Shown here one piece after another: positions 1-9,047 of a DNA stretch of 64,000 nt. The stretch lies in contig CAWIXB010000001.1 of assembly GCA_963839955.1 (NCBI GenBank), positions 1,674,001 through 1,738,000 of the forward strand, given 5' to 3'. Below the pieces are notes generated by a model. The model was not told where the DNA came from and ran no database searches. It saw only the letters and a program-made list of their open reading frames with translations. Origin of the DNA: CAWIXB01 sp963839955. GTDB taxonomy: Bacteria; Actinomycetota; Actinomycetes; JACCUZ01. How positions within the stretch are numbered: position 1 is the first letter of the stretch; each line of letters begins with the position of its first letter. The translations under genes were made by a program, and so were the position numbers.

Positions 1-895
1 GCATCTGGAGGACGTCGAGACGTTCGCGAAGTTCCTCGGCGGCAGTGCGACCAACGTCGCCGTCGCCGCGGCGCGCCACGGCCGCCGCTCGGCAGTCGTG
101 ACGCGCACCGGTGATGACCCGTTCGGCCGGTTCGTGCACAAGGCGCTGCGCGAGCTCGACGTGGACGACGCGTTCGTCGGCAGTGTCGCCGACCTGCCCA
201 CCCCGGTGACGTTCTGCGAGATCTTCCCGCCCGACGACTTCCCGCTCTGGTTCTACCGTCAGCCTTCGGCGCCCGACCTGCAGGTGCGCGCCGACGAGCT
301 CGACCTCGACGCCGTCCGCGAGGCCGGCGTGTTCTGGGCGACCGGTACCGGCCTGTCCGAGGAGCCCAGCCGCGCGGCGCACCACGCCGCCTGGCAGGCG
401 CGGGAGCGTCGGCCCCTCACCGTGCTCGACCTCGACTACCGGCCCATGTTCTGGGACTCGCGCGAGCACGCGTCGGAACAGGTGGGCAAGGCACTGGAGC
501 AGGTGAGCGTCGCGGTCGGCAACCGCGAGGAGTGCGAGGTCGCGGTCGGTGAGACCGACCCGCACCGGGCCGCGCAGGCGTTGCTCGAGCGCGGGCTGGA
601 CCTGGCAGTGGTCAAGCAGGGACCCGATGGCGTGCTCGCCCGCAGCCGTGACGAGCTCGTCGAGGTCCCTCCTGTCGAGGTCGACGTGCTCAACGGACTG
701 GGCGCGGGCGACGGGTTCGGCGGCGCGCTCTGCCACGGCCTGCTCGCCGGCTGGCCACTCGAGCGGGTCCTACGGTTTGCGAACGTCGCGGGGGCGATCG
801 TGGCGGCACGACTGGAGTGCTCCACCGCCATGCCGACCACCGACGAGGTCGAACGGGCGCTCGTCGGCGGTGTCAAGGAGGTGTCCCGTGCCTGA
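1..895 (+). CDS. iolC: 5-dehydro-2-deoxygluconokinase, 5' end missing
   Basis: A PfkB-family sugar kinase cut by the left edge of the window; the reading frame is open from base 2, so about 297 residues are visible. The N-terminal sugar-binding glycine motif (LGGSATNVAVAAARHG) and the C-terminal PfkB signature with the catalytic Asp in GLGAGDGFGG are both present. Within the family the assignment to IolC, which phosphorylates 5-dehydro-2-deoxygluconate in myo-inositol degradation, rests on the neighbouring iolB, iolD and mmsA. The stop overlaps the next start by eight bases, so translation is probably coupled. The true start lies outside the window. Confidence 0.9.
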   Translation, partial: HLEDVETFAKFLGGSATNVAVAAARHGRRSAVVTRTGDDPFGRFVHKALRELDVDDAFVGSVADLPTPVTFCEIFPPDDFPLWFYRQPSAPDLQVRADELDLDAVREAGVFWATGTGLSEEPSRAAHHAAWQARERRPLTVLDLDYRPMFWDSREHASEQVGKALEQVSVAVGNREECEVAVGETDPHRAAQALLERGLDLAVVKQGPDGVLARSRDELVEVPPVEVDVLNGLGAGDGFGGALCHGLLAGWPLERVLRFANVAGAIVAARLECSTAMPTTDEVERALVGGVKEVSRA

Positions 896-1784
896 GCTGG
901 ACTTCGAGCGCATCCGTGAGACCCGGGCCTACCACCCCGAGTGGGTGGGCCAGGCCGCTGCGCACCGGCTACGCCGACCGGTCCTCGCCGAGTCCGGCCG
1001 GCTGCTGCTGGTTGCCGCCGACCACCCTGCCCGCGGCGCTCTCGGCGTGCGCGAACGGCCGCATGCCATGGCCAACCGCTACGAGCTGCTCGACCGCTTG
1101 GTGACCGCGTTGGGACGGCCGGGTGTCGACGGCGTCCTTGGCACCGCCGACATCCTCGAGGACCTGCTTCTTCTCGGCGCGCTCGACGACAAGGTCGTGA
1201 TCGGGTCGATGAACCGAGGTGGTTTGCAGGGCTCCGTGTTCGAGCTCGACGACCGCTTCACGGCGTACACCGCCAACGCGATCGCCCAGTCGGACTTCGA
1301 CGGGGGCAAGATGCTCGTCCGCATCGACTTCGACGACCCCGGGACCGCGTCGACGCTCGAGGCTGCGGCCCGCGCGGTCGACGGCCTGGCCGCGCACGGC
1401 CTGATGGCGCTCGTGGAGCCGTTCCTGACGCGTCGCGTCAACGGCAAGGCGCGCAATGACCTTTCCACCGAGGCTGTCGTGCACTCCGTGGCGATCGCGT
1501 CGGGGCTCGGACGCACGAGCGCCAACACCTGGCTCAAGCTGCCGGTGGTCGAGGGCATGGAGGCGGTCATGTCCTCGACGACACTGCCCACCTTGCTGCT
1601 CGGCGGCGACCCCGACGAGTCACCCGACGCGACGTTCGCGACCTGGGAGAAGGCGCTCGCGCTGCCCGGGGTGCGCGGGCTGGTCGTGGGGCGTGCGCTG
1701 CTCTACCCGCCGGATGACGACGTCATCGCCGCTGTCGACGCTGCCGCCTCGTTGGTGCGGCTTCCGGGCGAGGCCACCCGATGA
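888..1784 (+). CDS. Cgl0159-type (beta/alpha)8 aldolase-like protein of inositol operon
   Basis: A 298-residue protein starting at GTG 888 inside the end of iolC. It matches my memory of the Cgl0159-type (beta/alpha)8 proteins that sit between iolC and iolB in actinobacterial inositol clusters and are often labelled deoxyribose-phosphate aldolase-like. Visible features are a long barrel-like alternation of hydrophobic strands and helices, a K in the strand WLKLPVVEGME that is a plausible Schiff-base lysine, and a C-terminal GLVVGRALLYP phosphate-site-like strand. By position it could cleave 5-dehydro-2-deoxygluconate-6-phosphate (the IolJ step), since no iolJ is seen here. That role is inference. 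It ends in an ATGA overlap with iolB. Confidence 0.8.
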   Translation: MPELDFERIRETRAYHPEWVGQAAAHRLRRPVLAESGRLLLVAADHPARGALGVRERPHAMANRYELLDRLVTALGRPGVDGVLGTADILEDLLLLGALDDKVVIGSMNRGGLQGSVFELDDRFTAYTANAIAQSDFDGGKMLVRIDFDDPGTASTLEAAARAVDGLAAHGLMALVEPFLTRRVNGKARNDLSTEAVVHSVAIASGLGRTSANTWLKLPVVEGMEAVMSSTTLPTLLLGGDPDESPDATFATWEKALALPGVRGLVVGRALLYPPDDDVIAAVDAAASLVRLPGEATR

Positions 1785-2677
1785 CGCCGGCCACGTCGTG
1801 GCATCGCCGCGCCGGCTCGCTCGCCAACGGCTCACGCAGCGTCGACCTCTCCGCCGCCGAGGCCGGCTGGGCGCACAGCTCACTCGTCGTCCTCGACCTC
1901 GCACCAGGAGAGTCCGCGTCGTGGTCGACCGGCGACGACGAGCTCGTCGTGGTGCCGCTGCAGGGATCCTGCTCGGTCGACTGCGACGGTGAGAAGGCCG
2001 AGCTGGCAGGCCGGGCCAGCGTGTTCCGCGGCGTCACCGACGTCGCCTACGTCCCCCGCGACGCGAAGCTGACCGTGTCGAGCGCCGACGGGGCCCGCGT
2101 CGCGCTGCCCGGCGCGCGTGCCAAGCGGCGCCTTTCCTTCCGCCATCTCCCGGCGTCCGACGTCTCCGTCGAGCTGCGCGGTGCGGGCGTGATGTCGAGG
2201 CAGGTGAACAACTTCGGCACTCCCGGTGTGCTCGATGCGGATGCGCTGATCACCTGCGAGGTGCTGACCCCGGCCGGCAACTGGTCGTCGTACCCGCCGC
2301 ACAAGCACGACGAGCATCGCGGCGAGCCGCAGCCAGAGGCGGAGCTCGAGGAGATCTACTACTTCGAGGTCGCCGACGGGCCCACCGGTCCGGGCGTGGC
2401 CTACCAACGCGTCTACGGAACCGCGAAACGACCTGTCGACGTGCTTGCGGAGGTGCACAGTGGCGACGTGGTGCTGATCCCGCACGGCTGGCACGGTCCG
2501 TCGATGGCTGCGCCCGGCTACGACCTCTACTACTTGAACGTGATGGCGGGACCGGGCGACGAACGTGCCTGGCTGATCTGCGACGACCCCGCGCACGCCT
2601 GGGTCCGCAGCACGTGGGAGGACCAGCCCGTCGACCCGCGGCTGCCGTTCTACCAGCTCCCGGGGAGCCCCTCATGA
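1781..2677 (+). CDS. iolB: 5-deoxy-glucuronate isomerase
   Basis: 298 residues, the usual IolB length. IolB isomerises 5-deoxy-glucuronate to 5-dehydro-2-deoxygluconate, the substrate of the IolC kinase upstream. The double-cupin protein shows the metal-site region around YPPHKHDEHRGE and a second cupin motif with HGWHGPSMA and YYLNVMAG, all typical of IolB. The start ATG 1781 overlaps the stop of the preceding gene and its own stop overlaps iolD in ATGA junctions, so the genes form one tightly coupled operon. Cytosolic enzyme. Confidence 0.94.
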   Translation: MTPATSWHRRAGSLANGSRSVDLSAAEAGWAHSSLVVLDLAPGESASWSTGDDELVVVPLQGSCSVDCDGEKAELAGRASVFRGVTDVAYVPRDAKLTVSSADGARVALPGARAKRRLSFRHLPASDVSVELRGAGVMSRQVNNFGTPGVLDADALITCEVLTPAGNWSSYPPHKHDEHRGEPQPEAELEEIYYFEVADGPTGPGVAYQRVYGTAKRPVDVLAEVHSGDVVLIPHGWHGPSMAAPGYDLYYLNVMAGPGDERAWLICDDPAHAWVRSTWEDQPVDPRLPFYQLPGSPS

Positions 2678-4437
2678 GCATGGTGCGGCTCACCGTCGGG
2701 CAGGCACTGGTGCGCTTCCTCGCCGTGCAGCACTCCGAGCGCGACGGCGCCGAGCACCGGCTCGTCGAGGGTTGTTTCGGCATCTTCGGTCACGGCAACG
2801 TCGCCGGTGTCGGCCAGGCCCTGCTCGAGGCCGAGCTCGCCGACGCGTCGCTCCTGCCCTACCGGCAGGCGCGCAACGAGCAGGCAATGGTGCACGCCGC
2901 GGCCGGCTTCGCGCGGATGCGCAACCGGCTGTCGACGCTCGCCTGCACGTCGTCGGTCGGTCCCGGTGCGACGAACATGGTGACCGGTGCGGCGCTGGCG
3001 ACGATCAACCGACTCCCGGTTCTGCTGCTGCCCGGCGACGTGTTCGCCACGCGGGTCGCCAACCCGGTGCTGCAGGAGCTGGAGGACCCCAGGTCGCTCG
3101 ACGTGTCGGTGAACGACGCGTTCCGTCCGGTCTCGCGCTACTTCGACCGCGTCAACCGCCCGGAGCAGCTGCCCGCGGCGCTGCTGGCCGCGATGCGCGT
3201 GCTCACCGACCCGGTCGAGACCGGGGCCGTGACCCTCGCGCTTCCCCAGGACGTCCAGGCCGAGGCGCACGACTGGCCGGCCGAGCTCTTCGAGCCGCGC
3301 GTCTGGCACGTGCCGCGCCCGCTGCCCGAGACGGCGGCGCTGACCCGCGCGATCGACGTCGTCCGCACGGCGCGCCGGCCGTTGCTGGTGGCCGGCGGGG
3401 GAGTCATCTACGCCGAGGCCACCGAGGCGCTGCGTGCGTTCGTCGAGACCACCGGCGTGCCGGTGGCCGAGACCCAGGCGGGCAAGGGCGCGCTGCCCTA
3501 CGACCACCCTCAGTCGGTGGGCGCCGTCGGGGCGACCGGCACGTCGGCGGCCAACGAGCTCGCGCGCGACGCCGACGTCGTGATCGGCGTCGGGACCCGC
3601 TGGAGCGACTTCACCACTGCCTCGCGCAGCGTCTTCGCCGCGGATGGTGTGCGGTTCGTCAACGTCAACGTGGCGTCCTTCGACGCCGCCAAGCACGCAG
3701 GCGTGGCCGTGGTCGCCGACGCTCGCACGGCCCTCGATGCCCTGCGCGACGGTCTGGCGGGCTGGTCGGTCGAGCCGGACTACCGCGAGCGCGCGACGCG
3801 ACTCGCCTCCGACTGGGACGTTGTGGTCGAGCGTGCCTACACACTCGGTCACACGCCCCTGCCCGCCCAGTCCGAGGTGCTCGGCGCGGTGAACGACGTC
3901 AGCGAGCCGACGGACGTCGTCGTGTGTGCCGCCGGGTCGATGCCCGGCGACCTGCACAAGCTGTGGCGCACGCGCGACCCCAAGGGCTACCACGTGGAGT
4001 ACGGGTTCTCGTGCATGGGCTACGAGATCGCGGGCGGTCTGGGCGTCAAGCTCGCGGCACCCGACCGCGAGGTCTTCGTGATGGTCGGCGACGGCTCCTA
4101 CCTGATGATGGCGCAGGAGCTGGTCACCGCGGTGCAGGAAGGTGTCAAGCTCGTCGTCGTCCTGGTGCAGAACCACGGCTTCGCGTCGATCGGCGCGCTT
4201 TCCGAGACGGTGGGCGCGCAACGCTTCGGCACCAGCTACCGGCGGCGCGGGGCGGCCGGACGCCTCGACGGCGACGTGCTGCCGGTCGACCTCGCCGCCA
4301 ACGCCGAGAGCCTCGGTGCCGACGTGTTGCGGGTGCGCACGGTCGACGAGCTGCGGACAGCCCTCGTCAAGGCGCGCGAGTCGGAGCGCACCACCGTCGT
4401 GCACATCGAGACCGATCCGCTCGCCCCGTGCGCCTGA
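2674..4437 (+). CDS. iolD: 3D-(3,5/4)-trihydroxycyclohexane-1,2-dione acylhydrolase, 3' frameshifted
   Basis: ThDP-dependent ring-opening hydrolase of myo-inositol degradation. The start ATG 2674 overlaps the iolB stop. The readable frame gives 587 residues: a PYR domain with the cofactor-activating Glu in RQARNEQAMVHAA, a central domain, and a PP domain with the ThDP motif GDGSYLMMAQEL near residue 471. The frame stops at 4437 after PLAPCA. The next frame continues without a break as PDSGAWWDVPVAEVS and so on to 4549, the conserved C-terminus I expect for IolD. A one-base insertion near 4430 therefore appears to have shortened the protein by about 37 residues. It may be a sequencing error or a real mutation. 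Confidence 0.92.
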   Translation: MSMVRLTVGQALVRFLAVQHSERDGAEHRLVEGCFGIFGHGNVAGVGQALLEAELADASLLPYRQARNEQAMVHAAAGFARMRNRLSTLACTSSVGPGATNMVTGAALATINRLPVLLLPGDVFATRVANPVLQELEDPRSLDVSVNDAFRPVSRYFDRVNRPEQLPAALLAAMRVLTDPVETGAVTLALPQDVQAEAHDWPAELFEPRVWHVPRPLPETAALTRAIDVVRTARRPLLVAGGGVIYAEATEALRAFVETTGVPVAETQAGKGALPYDHPQSVGAVGATGTSAANELARDADVVIGVGTRWSDFTTASRSVFAADGVRFVNVNVASFDAAKHAGVAVVADARTALDALRDGLAGWSVEPDYRERATRLASDWDVVVERAYTLGHTPLPAQSEVLGAVNDVSEPTDVVVCAAGSMPGDLHKLWRTRDPKGYHVEYGFSCMGYEIAGGLGVKLAAPDREVFVMVGDGSYLMMAQELVTAVQEGVKLVVVLVQNHGFASIGALSETVGAQRFGTSYRRRGAAGRLDGDVLPVDLAANAESLGADVLRVRTVDELRTALVKARESERTTVVHIETDPLAPCA

Positions 4438-4549
4438 CAGCGGCGCGTGGTGGGACGTGCCGGTCGCCGAGGTCTCGACGCTGGACACCACCCAGGCCGC
4501 GCGCGCGGCGTACGACGACGCCAGGCGCGCCCAGCGCGGCTACCTCTGA
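4438..4549 (+). pseudogene. iolD: out-of-frame C-terminal tail of iolD
   Basis: In the +1 frame relative to iolD this stretch reads SGAWWDVPVAEVSTLDTT and then a helix-like segment ending RRAQRGYL with a stop at 4547-4549. This looks like the normal IolD C-terminus. Removing one base of the GCGCC run around 4428-4434 would join the frames and give a protein of about 624 residues. The stop lies just before a GAGAGGA ribosome binding site for mmsA, which is the spacing expected for the intact gene. Confidence 0.75.
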
Positions 4550-4560
4550 GAGGACGACGG

Positions 4561-6057
4561 ATGAGGACCATCGAGCACTGGATCGGCGGCGGCGAGACCG
4601 CCGGTGCGTCCACCCGCAGCGCAGCGGTGTGGAACCCGGCGACGGGCGCCCAGCAGGCGCAGGTGCTGCTCGCGGAGCCCGCCGACGTCGACGCCGCCGT
4701 GCAGTCCGCGGCGAAGGCGTTCGACGAGTGGCGCGACGTCGGCGTGGTGCGCAGGGCGCGCACCATGTTCAAGTTCCGCGAGCTCGTGGATCGGCACACC
4801 GACGAGTTGGCCAGGCTGATCGCCGACGAGCACGGCAAGGTTGTCGCGGACGCGCGCGGCGAGGTGACGCGCGGTCTCGAGGTCGTCGACTTCGCGTGCG
4901 GCATCCCGCAGCTGCTCAAGGGTGAGTACTCCGAGCAGATCGCCACCGACATGGACTCCTACTCGTTCCGCCAGCCGCTCGGGGTCGTCGCGGGCATCAC
5001 GCCGTTCAACTTCCCGGTGATGGTGCCCATGTGGATGCACCCCATCGCCATCGCGACCGGCAACAGCTTCGTGCTCAAGCCGAGCGAGCGTGACCCTTCG
5101 GCGTCGAACCTCGTCGCCCAGCTCTATGCCGAGGCCGGGCTGCCGGAGGGCGTCTTCAGCGTCGTCCATGGTGACAAGGTCGCCGTCGACGCGATCCTCG
5201 ACCATCCGCAGATCGCGGCGGTGTCCTTCGTCGGGTCCACGCCCATCGCGCGGTACATCTACGAACGCGGCACGGCATCCGGCAAACGCGTGCAAGCACT
5301 GGGCGGCGCCAAGAACCACGCGGTGGTGCTGCCCGATGCCGACCTCGACTTCACCGCCGAGCACCTCGTCGCGGCGGGCTACGGCTCGGCCGGGCAGCGG
5401 TGCATGGCGATCTCCGCCGTGGTCGCCGTGGGTGCCGCCGCCGATCCCTTGGTCGAGAAGGTCCGGGCGCTGACCGAGGCCCTCAAGGTCGGCCCCGGAC
5501 AGGAGGAGTCGTCGGACATGGGTCCGGTCGTCACGAGTGACGCGCGGGACCGGGTGCTCGGCTACGTCGATGGTGGTGTCGACGCCGGCGCCACGCTTGT
5601 CGTGGACGGGCGGTCGCTGCAGGTCCAAGGCAGCGAGGACGGCTTCTTCGTCGGCCCGTGCCTTTTCGACGACGTCACCACCGAGATGGACATCTACCGC
5701 GACGAGATCTTCGGGCCGGTGCTCGTCGTCCTGCGCGTGGGCACGTTCGACGAGGCGATCGACCTGGTCAACGCGAACCCGTACGGCAACGGGACCGCGG
5801 TCTTCACCTCGAACGGCGAGGCCGCGCGCACCTTCCAGCGACGGGTGACCGTCGGGATGATCGGGGTCAACGTGGCGATCCCGGTGCCGATGGCGTTCCA
5901 CTCGTTCGGCGGTTGGAAGAGCTCGCTCTTCGGCGATCGCCATGTCCACGGCCCGGAGGGCGTGAGCTTCTACACCCAGGCCAAGATCGTCACCAGCCGG
6001 TGGCCGCACGTGCACGACGCCACCGGCGCACACCTGAGCTTCCCGACACCACACTGA
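4561..6057 (+). CDS. mmsA: CoA-acylating methylmalonate-semialdehyde dehydrogenase
   Basis: 498 residues from ATG 4561, preceded by GAGAGGA. An aldehyde dehydrogenase superfamily member of the MmsA/IolA type, which converts malonate semialdehyde (or methylmalonate semialdehyde) plus CoA and NAD+ to acetyl-CoA or propionyl-CoA. Seen: the NAD-binding ITPFNFPVMVP and FVGSTPIARYIYE motifs, GGAKNHAVVLPDAD, and the catalytic cysteine Cys281 in GSAGQRCMA. Here it would perform the last step of inositol catabolism (iolA role). Valine degradation is the alternative, but the operon position favours inositol. Confidence 0.93.
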   Translation: MRTIEHWIGGGETAGASTRSAAVWNPATGAQQAQVLLAEPADVDAAVQSAAKAFDEWRDVGVVRRARTMFKFRELVDRHTDELARLIADEHGKVVADARGEVTRGLEVVDFACGIPQLLKGEYSEQIATDMDSYSFRQPLGVVAGITPFNFPVMVPMWMHPIAIATGNSFVLKPSERDPSASNLVAQLYAEAGLPEGVFSVVHGDKVAVDAILDHPQIAAVSFVGSTPIARYIYERGTASGKRVQALGGAKNHAVVLPDADLDFTAEHLVAAGYGSAGQRCMAISAVVAVGAAADPLVEKVRALTEALKVGPGQEESSDMGPVVTSDARDRVLGYVDGGVDAGATLVVDGRSLQVQGSEDGFFVGPCLFDDVTTEMDIYRDEIFGPVLVVLRVGTFDEAIDLVNANPYGNGTAVFTSNGEAARTFQRRVTVGMIGVNVAIPVPMAFHSFGGWKSSLFGDRHVHGPEGVSFYTQAKIVTSRWPHVHDATGAHLSFPTPH

Positions 6058-6073
6058 ATACCGGAGGATCACG

Positions 6074-7060
6074 ATGGCATTGAGCAGGAGATCCGTCACC
6101 ACGGTCGCCCTCGCGGCGACAGCCACTCTGGCACTCGCGGCATGCAGCGGCACGGGCCAGGAGGAGAGCAAGTCAGACCCCGGCACGGGTAAGGGCAGCT
6201 ACGGCTACACCTTCGCCGTCGTGACCCATGGCGCGGCCGGCGACACCTTCTGGGACGTGGTCAAGAAGGGCGCCGAGAAGGCCGGCGCCGACGAGGGTGT
6301 GAAGGTCGACTACAAGAGCGACGGCGATCCGCAGCGCCAGTCGCAGCTCATCGACGCGGCCGTCAACCAGGACGTGGACGGCCTGGTCGTCTCCATGGCG
6401 AACCCGGACGGGCTGCAGTCCTCGATCGAGAAGGCCGTGGACGCGGGCATTCCGGTCATCACCATCAACTCCGGGCAGGACCGCTCGGCGGAGTTCGGGG
6501 CCATCTCCCACGTGGGACAGGACGAGGGCATCGCCGGTGAGGGCGCCGGTGAACAGATGAAGGAAGCCGGTGTGAAGAAGGCGCTCTGCGTCATTCAGGA
6601 GGCCGGCAACGTCGGCCTCGAGGAGCGCTGCGCGGGCTTCAAGAAGACCCTGGGCGGCACCGTCGAGAACCTGCAGGTGCAGAACAGCGACCCGGCCGGC
6701 GCGCAGTCGACCATCCGGGCGAAGCTGCAGGAGGACGAGGCAGTCGACGGCATCCTTACCCTCGGGCCGGTCATCGGCTCGGCGGCGATCCAGGCCGTCG
6801 AGGAGGCGGGCGCCGACGTCCAGCTCGCCACGTTCGACCTCAACGCCGACGTCACCAAGGCGATCGCGGACGGGAAGATGCTCTTCGCGGTCGACCAGCA
6901 GCAGTACACCCAGGGCTACATGCCGATCGTGATGCTGACTCTCTACAAGTCGAACCTGAACACGATCGGTGGCGGGCACCCGGTGCTGACGGGGCCGGGA
7001 TACGTGACGAAGGAGAACGCGGACGAGGTCGCCGACCTCGCGAAGGCAGGCACCCGCTGA
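6074..7060 (+). CDS. sugar-type ABC transporter substrate-binding lipoprotein (probably inositol)
   Basis: 328 residues with a lipoprotein signal peptide: a short basic N-terminus, a hydrophobic core and lipobox LAAC with the lipidated Cys24. The mature part is a periplasmic-binding-protein-like fold of the ribose/xylose class (type I PBP), with DGLVVSMANPDGL and the hinge region GGGHPVLTGPGYV. Such proteins catch a sugar outside the membrane for the permease and ATPase encoded next. Myo-inositol is the likely ligand because the gene sits directly after mmsA. Start ATG 6074 has GGAGGATC upstream. Confidence 0.88.
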   Translation: MALSRRSVTTVALAATATLALAACSGTGQEESKSDPGTGKGSYGYTFAVVTHGAAGDTFWDVVKKGAEKAGADEGVKVDYKSDGDPQRQSQLIDAAVNQDVDGLVVSMANPDGLQSSIEKAVDAGIPVITINSGQDRSAEFGAISHVGQDEGIAGEGAGEQMKEAGVKKALCVIQEAGNVGLEERCAGFKKTLGGTVENLQVQNSDPAGAQSTIRAKLQEDEAVDGILTLGPVIGSAAIQAVEEAGADVQLATFDLNADVTKAIADGKMLFAVDQQQYTQGYMPIVMLTLYKSNLNTIGGGHPVLTGPGYVTKENADEVADLAKAGTR

Positions 7061-7071
7061 CCCGATGACGC

Positions 7072-7100
7072 GAGGGGGAGACGCTCGCGGCCTCCCCCTC
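7072..7100 (+). promoter_or_regulatory. intercistronic hairpin between binding protein and permease genes
   Basis: A perfect 9-bp inverted repeat, GAGGGGGAG and CTCCCCCTC, with an 11-base loop and no T-tract. Hairpins in this position of ABC operons often protect the upstream message, so that more binding protein than permease is made. That function is inferred here. Confidence 0.55.
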
Positions 7101-7120
7101 CCCGGACCCCCGGAGGAAGC

Positions 7121-8164
7121 ATGACCGCAACCGTCGAGCGCGAGGCCGACGAACGGGTAGCGCAGATCGGCATCCTGCGCCGGCTGCTCGTGCGGCCGGA
7201 GCTCGGTTCGCTCATCGGCGCCGTCTTCATCTTCGTCTTCTTCGCCGCCCTCTCCGACGACTTCCGGTCCACCCGGGGAGTCGCGAACTGGCTCGATCCC
7301 GCGTCGACACTCGGGATCATGGCCGTGGCGATCGCGTTGCTCATGATCGGCGGCCACTTCGACCTGTCCGCCGGCGTGGCGACCGGGACGGCAGGGCTGG
7401 TGACCGCGATCCTCACGACGGAGTACGGCCTGAACATCTGGGTGGCTCTCCTCGTGTCCCTCGTCGTCTGCCTCTCCATCGGGCTGCTCAACGGGTTCCT
7501 GGTGGTCCGCACCGGGCTGCCGAGCTTCATCATCACGCTCGGCACGTTCCTCATGCTGCAAGGGCTCAATCTCGGCGTGACGAAGCTGATCACCGACACC
7601 GTGCAGGTAAGCGGGATGGGCTCGGTGCCTTACTACGAGAGCGTGCGCAAGATCTTCGCGAGCACGATCGAGGTGAACGGTGAGCAGTTCCGCATCGCGA
7701 TCCTGTGGTGGGTGCTCGTCACCGCGCTCGGTTCCTATGTGCTGCTGCGGACCAGGTTCGGGAACTGGATCTTTGCCGTCGGCGGGGACAGCAACGCCAG
7801 CCGTAACGTGGGTGTGCCCGCGGGCCGGACGACGATCGCCCTGTTCATGACGGTGTCGGCCTGCGCATGGCTGGTTGGCACGATCAACGTGATCCGGCTG
7901 ACGTCGGTGCAGGCCAACTCCGGCTTCGGTGGCGAACTCCGCTACATCGTCGCGGCCGTGATCGGGGGGTGTCTGCTCACCGGCGGCTTCGGCTCTGCCA
8001 TCGGCGCTTCGGTGGGTGCGCTGATCTTCGGTATGACGTTGCAGGGAATCATCTACGCCGGCTGGGAGGCCGACTGGTTCCTGTTCTTCCTGGGGGCGAT
8101 GCTGCTGCTCGCCGTCCTGGCCAACCAGCTCGTGCGTCGCTACGCCGAGCAGACCCGGAGGTGA
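7121..8164 (+). CDS. sugar ABC transporter permease (RbsC/XylH class)
   Basis: 347 residues with about nine or ten hydrophobic membrane segments, beginning near residue 27 after a charged N-terminus. The family-typical stretch VGGDSNASRNVGVPAGR (the cytoplasmic loop that couples to the ATPase) is present, as is the glycine-rich GGCLLTGGFGSAIGASVGALIFG. Forms the channel for the sugar delivered by the preceding lipoprotein. The start has a strong GGAGGAAGC ribosome binding site. It is followed after four bases by the ATPase gene. Confidence 0.9.
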   Translation: MTATVEREADERVAQIGILRRLLVRPELGSLIGAVFIFVFFAALSDDFRSTRGVANWLDPASTLGIMAVAIALLMIGGHFDLSAGVATGTAGLVTAILTTEYGLNIWVALLVSLVVCLSIGLLNGFLVVRTGLPSFIITLGTFLMLQGLNLGVTKLITDTVQVSGMGSVPYYESVRKIFASTIEVNGEQFRIAILWWVLVTALGSYVLLRTRFGNWIFAVGGDSNASRNVGVPAGRTTIALFMTVSACAWLVGTINVIRLTSVQANSGFGGELRYIVAAVIGGCLLTGGFGSAIGASVGALIFGMTLQGIIYAGWEADWFLFFLGAMLLLAVLANQLVRRYAEQTRR

Positions 8165-8168
8165 CGCC

Positions 8169-9020
8169 ATGACTGACGAACAGTCGCCGGATCAGCCGTT
8201 GCTCGAGATCGAGGGCATCTCGAAGTCGTTCGGCAGCGTCATCTCGCTGAAGGACATCTCCACGACGGTGCGGGCCGGCCAGGTCACCTGCGTCCTCGGC
8301 GACAACGGCGCCGGCAAGTCGACCTTCATCAAGATCCTTTCCGGCGTCTATCAACCCGACGCAGGGGAGCTGCGTGTCGACGGCGAGCCCGCGCACTTCG
8401 CGACACCGCGCCAGGCGCTCGACGCAGGTTTCGCCACCGTCTACCAGGACCTCGCGATGGTGCCGCTCATGTCGGTGTGGCGGAACTTCTTCCTCGGTTC
8501 GGAGCCGACCAAGGGGTTCGGTCCGTTCAAGCGGTTCGACAGCGAGAAAGCGAAGACGATCACCAGCAAGGAGATGCTCGACATGGGCATCGACATCCGC
8601 GACCCCGACCAGCCGGTCGGCACGCTCTCGGGTGGCGAGCGGCAGTCCGTCGCGATCGCACGAGCGGTGCACTTCGGCGCGCGGCTGCTCATCCTCGACG
8701 AGCCGACGTCGGCGCTCGGCGTCAAGCAGGCGGGAGTGGTGCTCAAGTACATCGTGCAGGCGCGTGACCGCGGGCTCGGCGTCATCTTCATCACGCACAA
8801 CCCCCATCACGCCTACCCAGTCGGCGACCGCTTCCTCATCCTCAAGCGCGGCCGCAGCCTCGGTGACTACGCCAAGAACGAGATCAGTCGCGACGAGCTC
8901 ACCAACCTGATGGCCGGCGGGGCCGAGCTCGAGGACCTGGCCAAGGAGCTGCAGCGGGACGACGCTCAGGGCAGCGTGGGCAAGGAGATCGCCGCGGAGG
9001 CGCGCGCGCTCAAGCACTGA
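8169..9020 (+). CDS. sugar ABC transporter ATP-binding protein, single-domain
   Basis: 283 residues containing one complete ABC domain: Walker A GDNGAGKST, a Q-loop in VYQDLAMVP, signature LSGGERQ, Walker B LLILDEPTSALG, and the H-loop ITHNPHHAYP. Ribose-type importers usually have a duplicated ATPase of about 500 residues. This one is a single domain and would act as a homodimer, a known variant in actinobacterial sugar and inositol importers. Last gene of the inositol operon; it converges with the DUF349 gene 27 bases on, where I see no clear terminator. Confidence 0.9.
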   Translation: MTDEQSPDQPLLEIEGISKSFGSVISLKDISTTVRAGQVTCVLGDNGAGKSTFIKILSGVYQPDAGELRVDGEPAHFATPRQALDAGFATVYQDLAMVPLMSVWRNFFLGSEPTKGFGPFKRFDSEKAKTITSKEMLDMGIDIRDPDQPVGTLSGGERQSVAIARAVHFGARLLILDEPTSALGVKQAGVVLKYIVQARDRGLGVIFITHNPHHAYPVGDRFLILKRGRSLGDYAKNEISRDELTNLMAGGAELEDLAKELQRDDAQGSVGKEIAAEARALKH

Positions 9021-9047
9021 CGAGCGGGAGGCCGGACGCGCGGCAGG

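Noticed and set aside
2650..4491. Minus-strand frame of 613 codons opposite iolD
   Set aside because: High GC leaves long open antisense frames; iolD is clearly the real gene and the antisense product resembles no protein family.
6173..8170. Minus-strand frame of 665 codons opposite the ABC transporter genes
   Set aside because: Antisense shadow of three well-supported genes; no start signal and His/Asp/Arg-rich composition.
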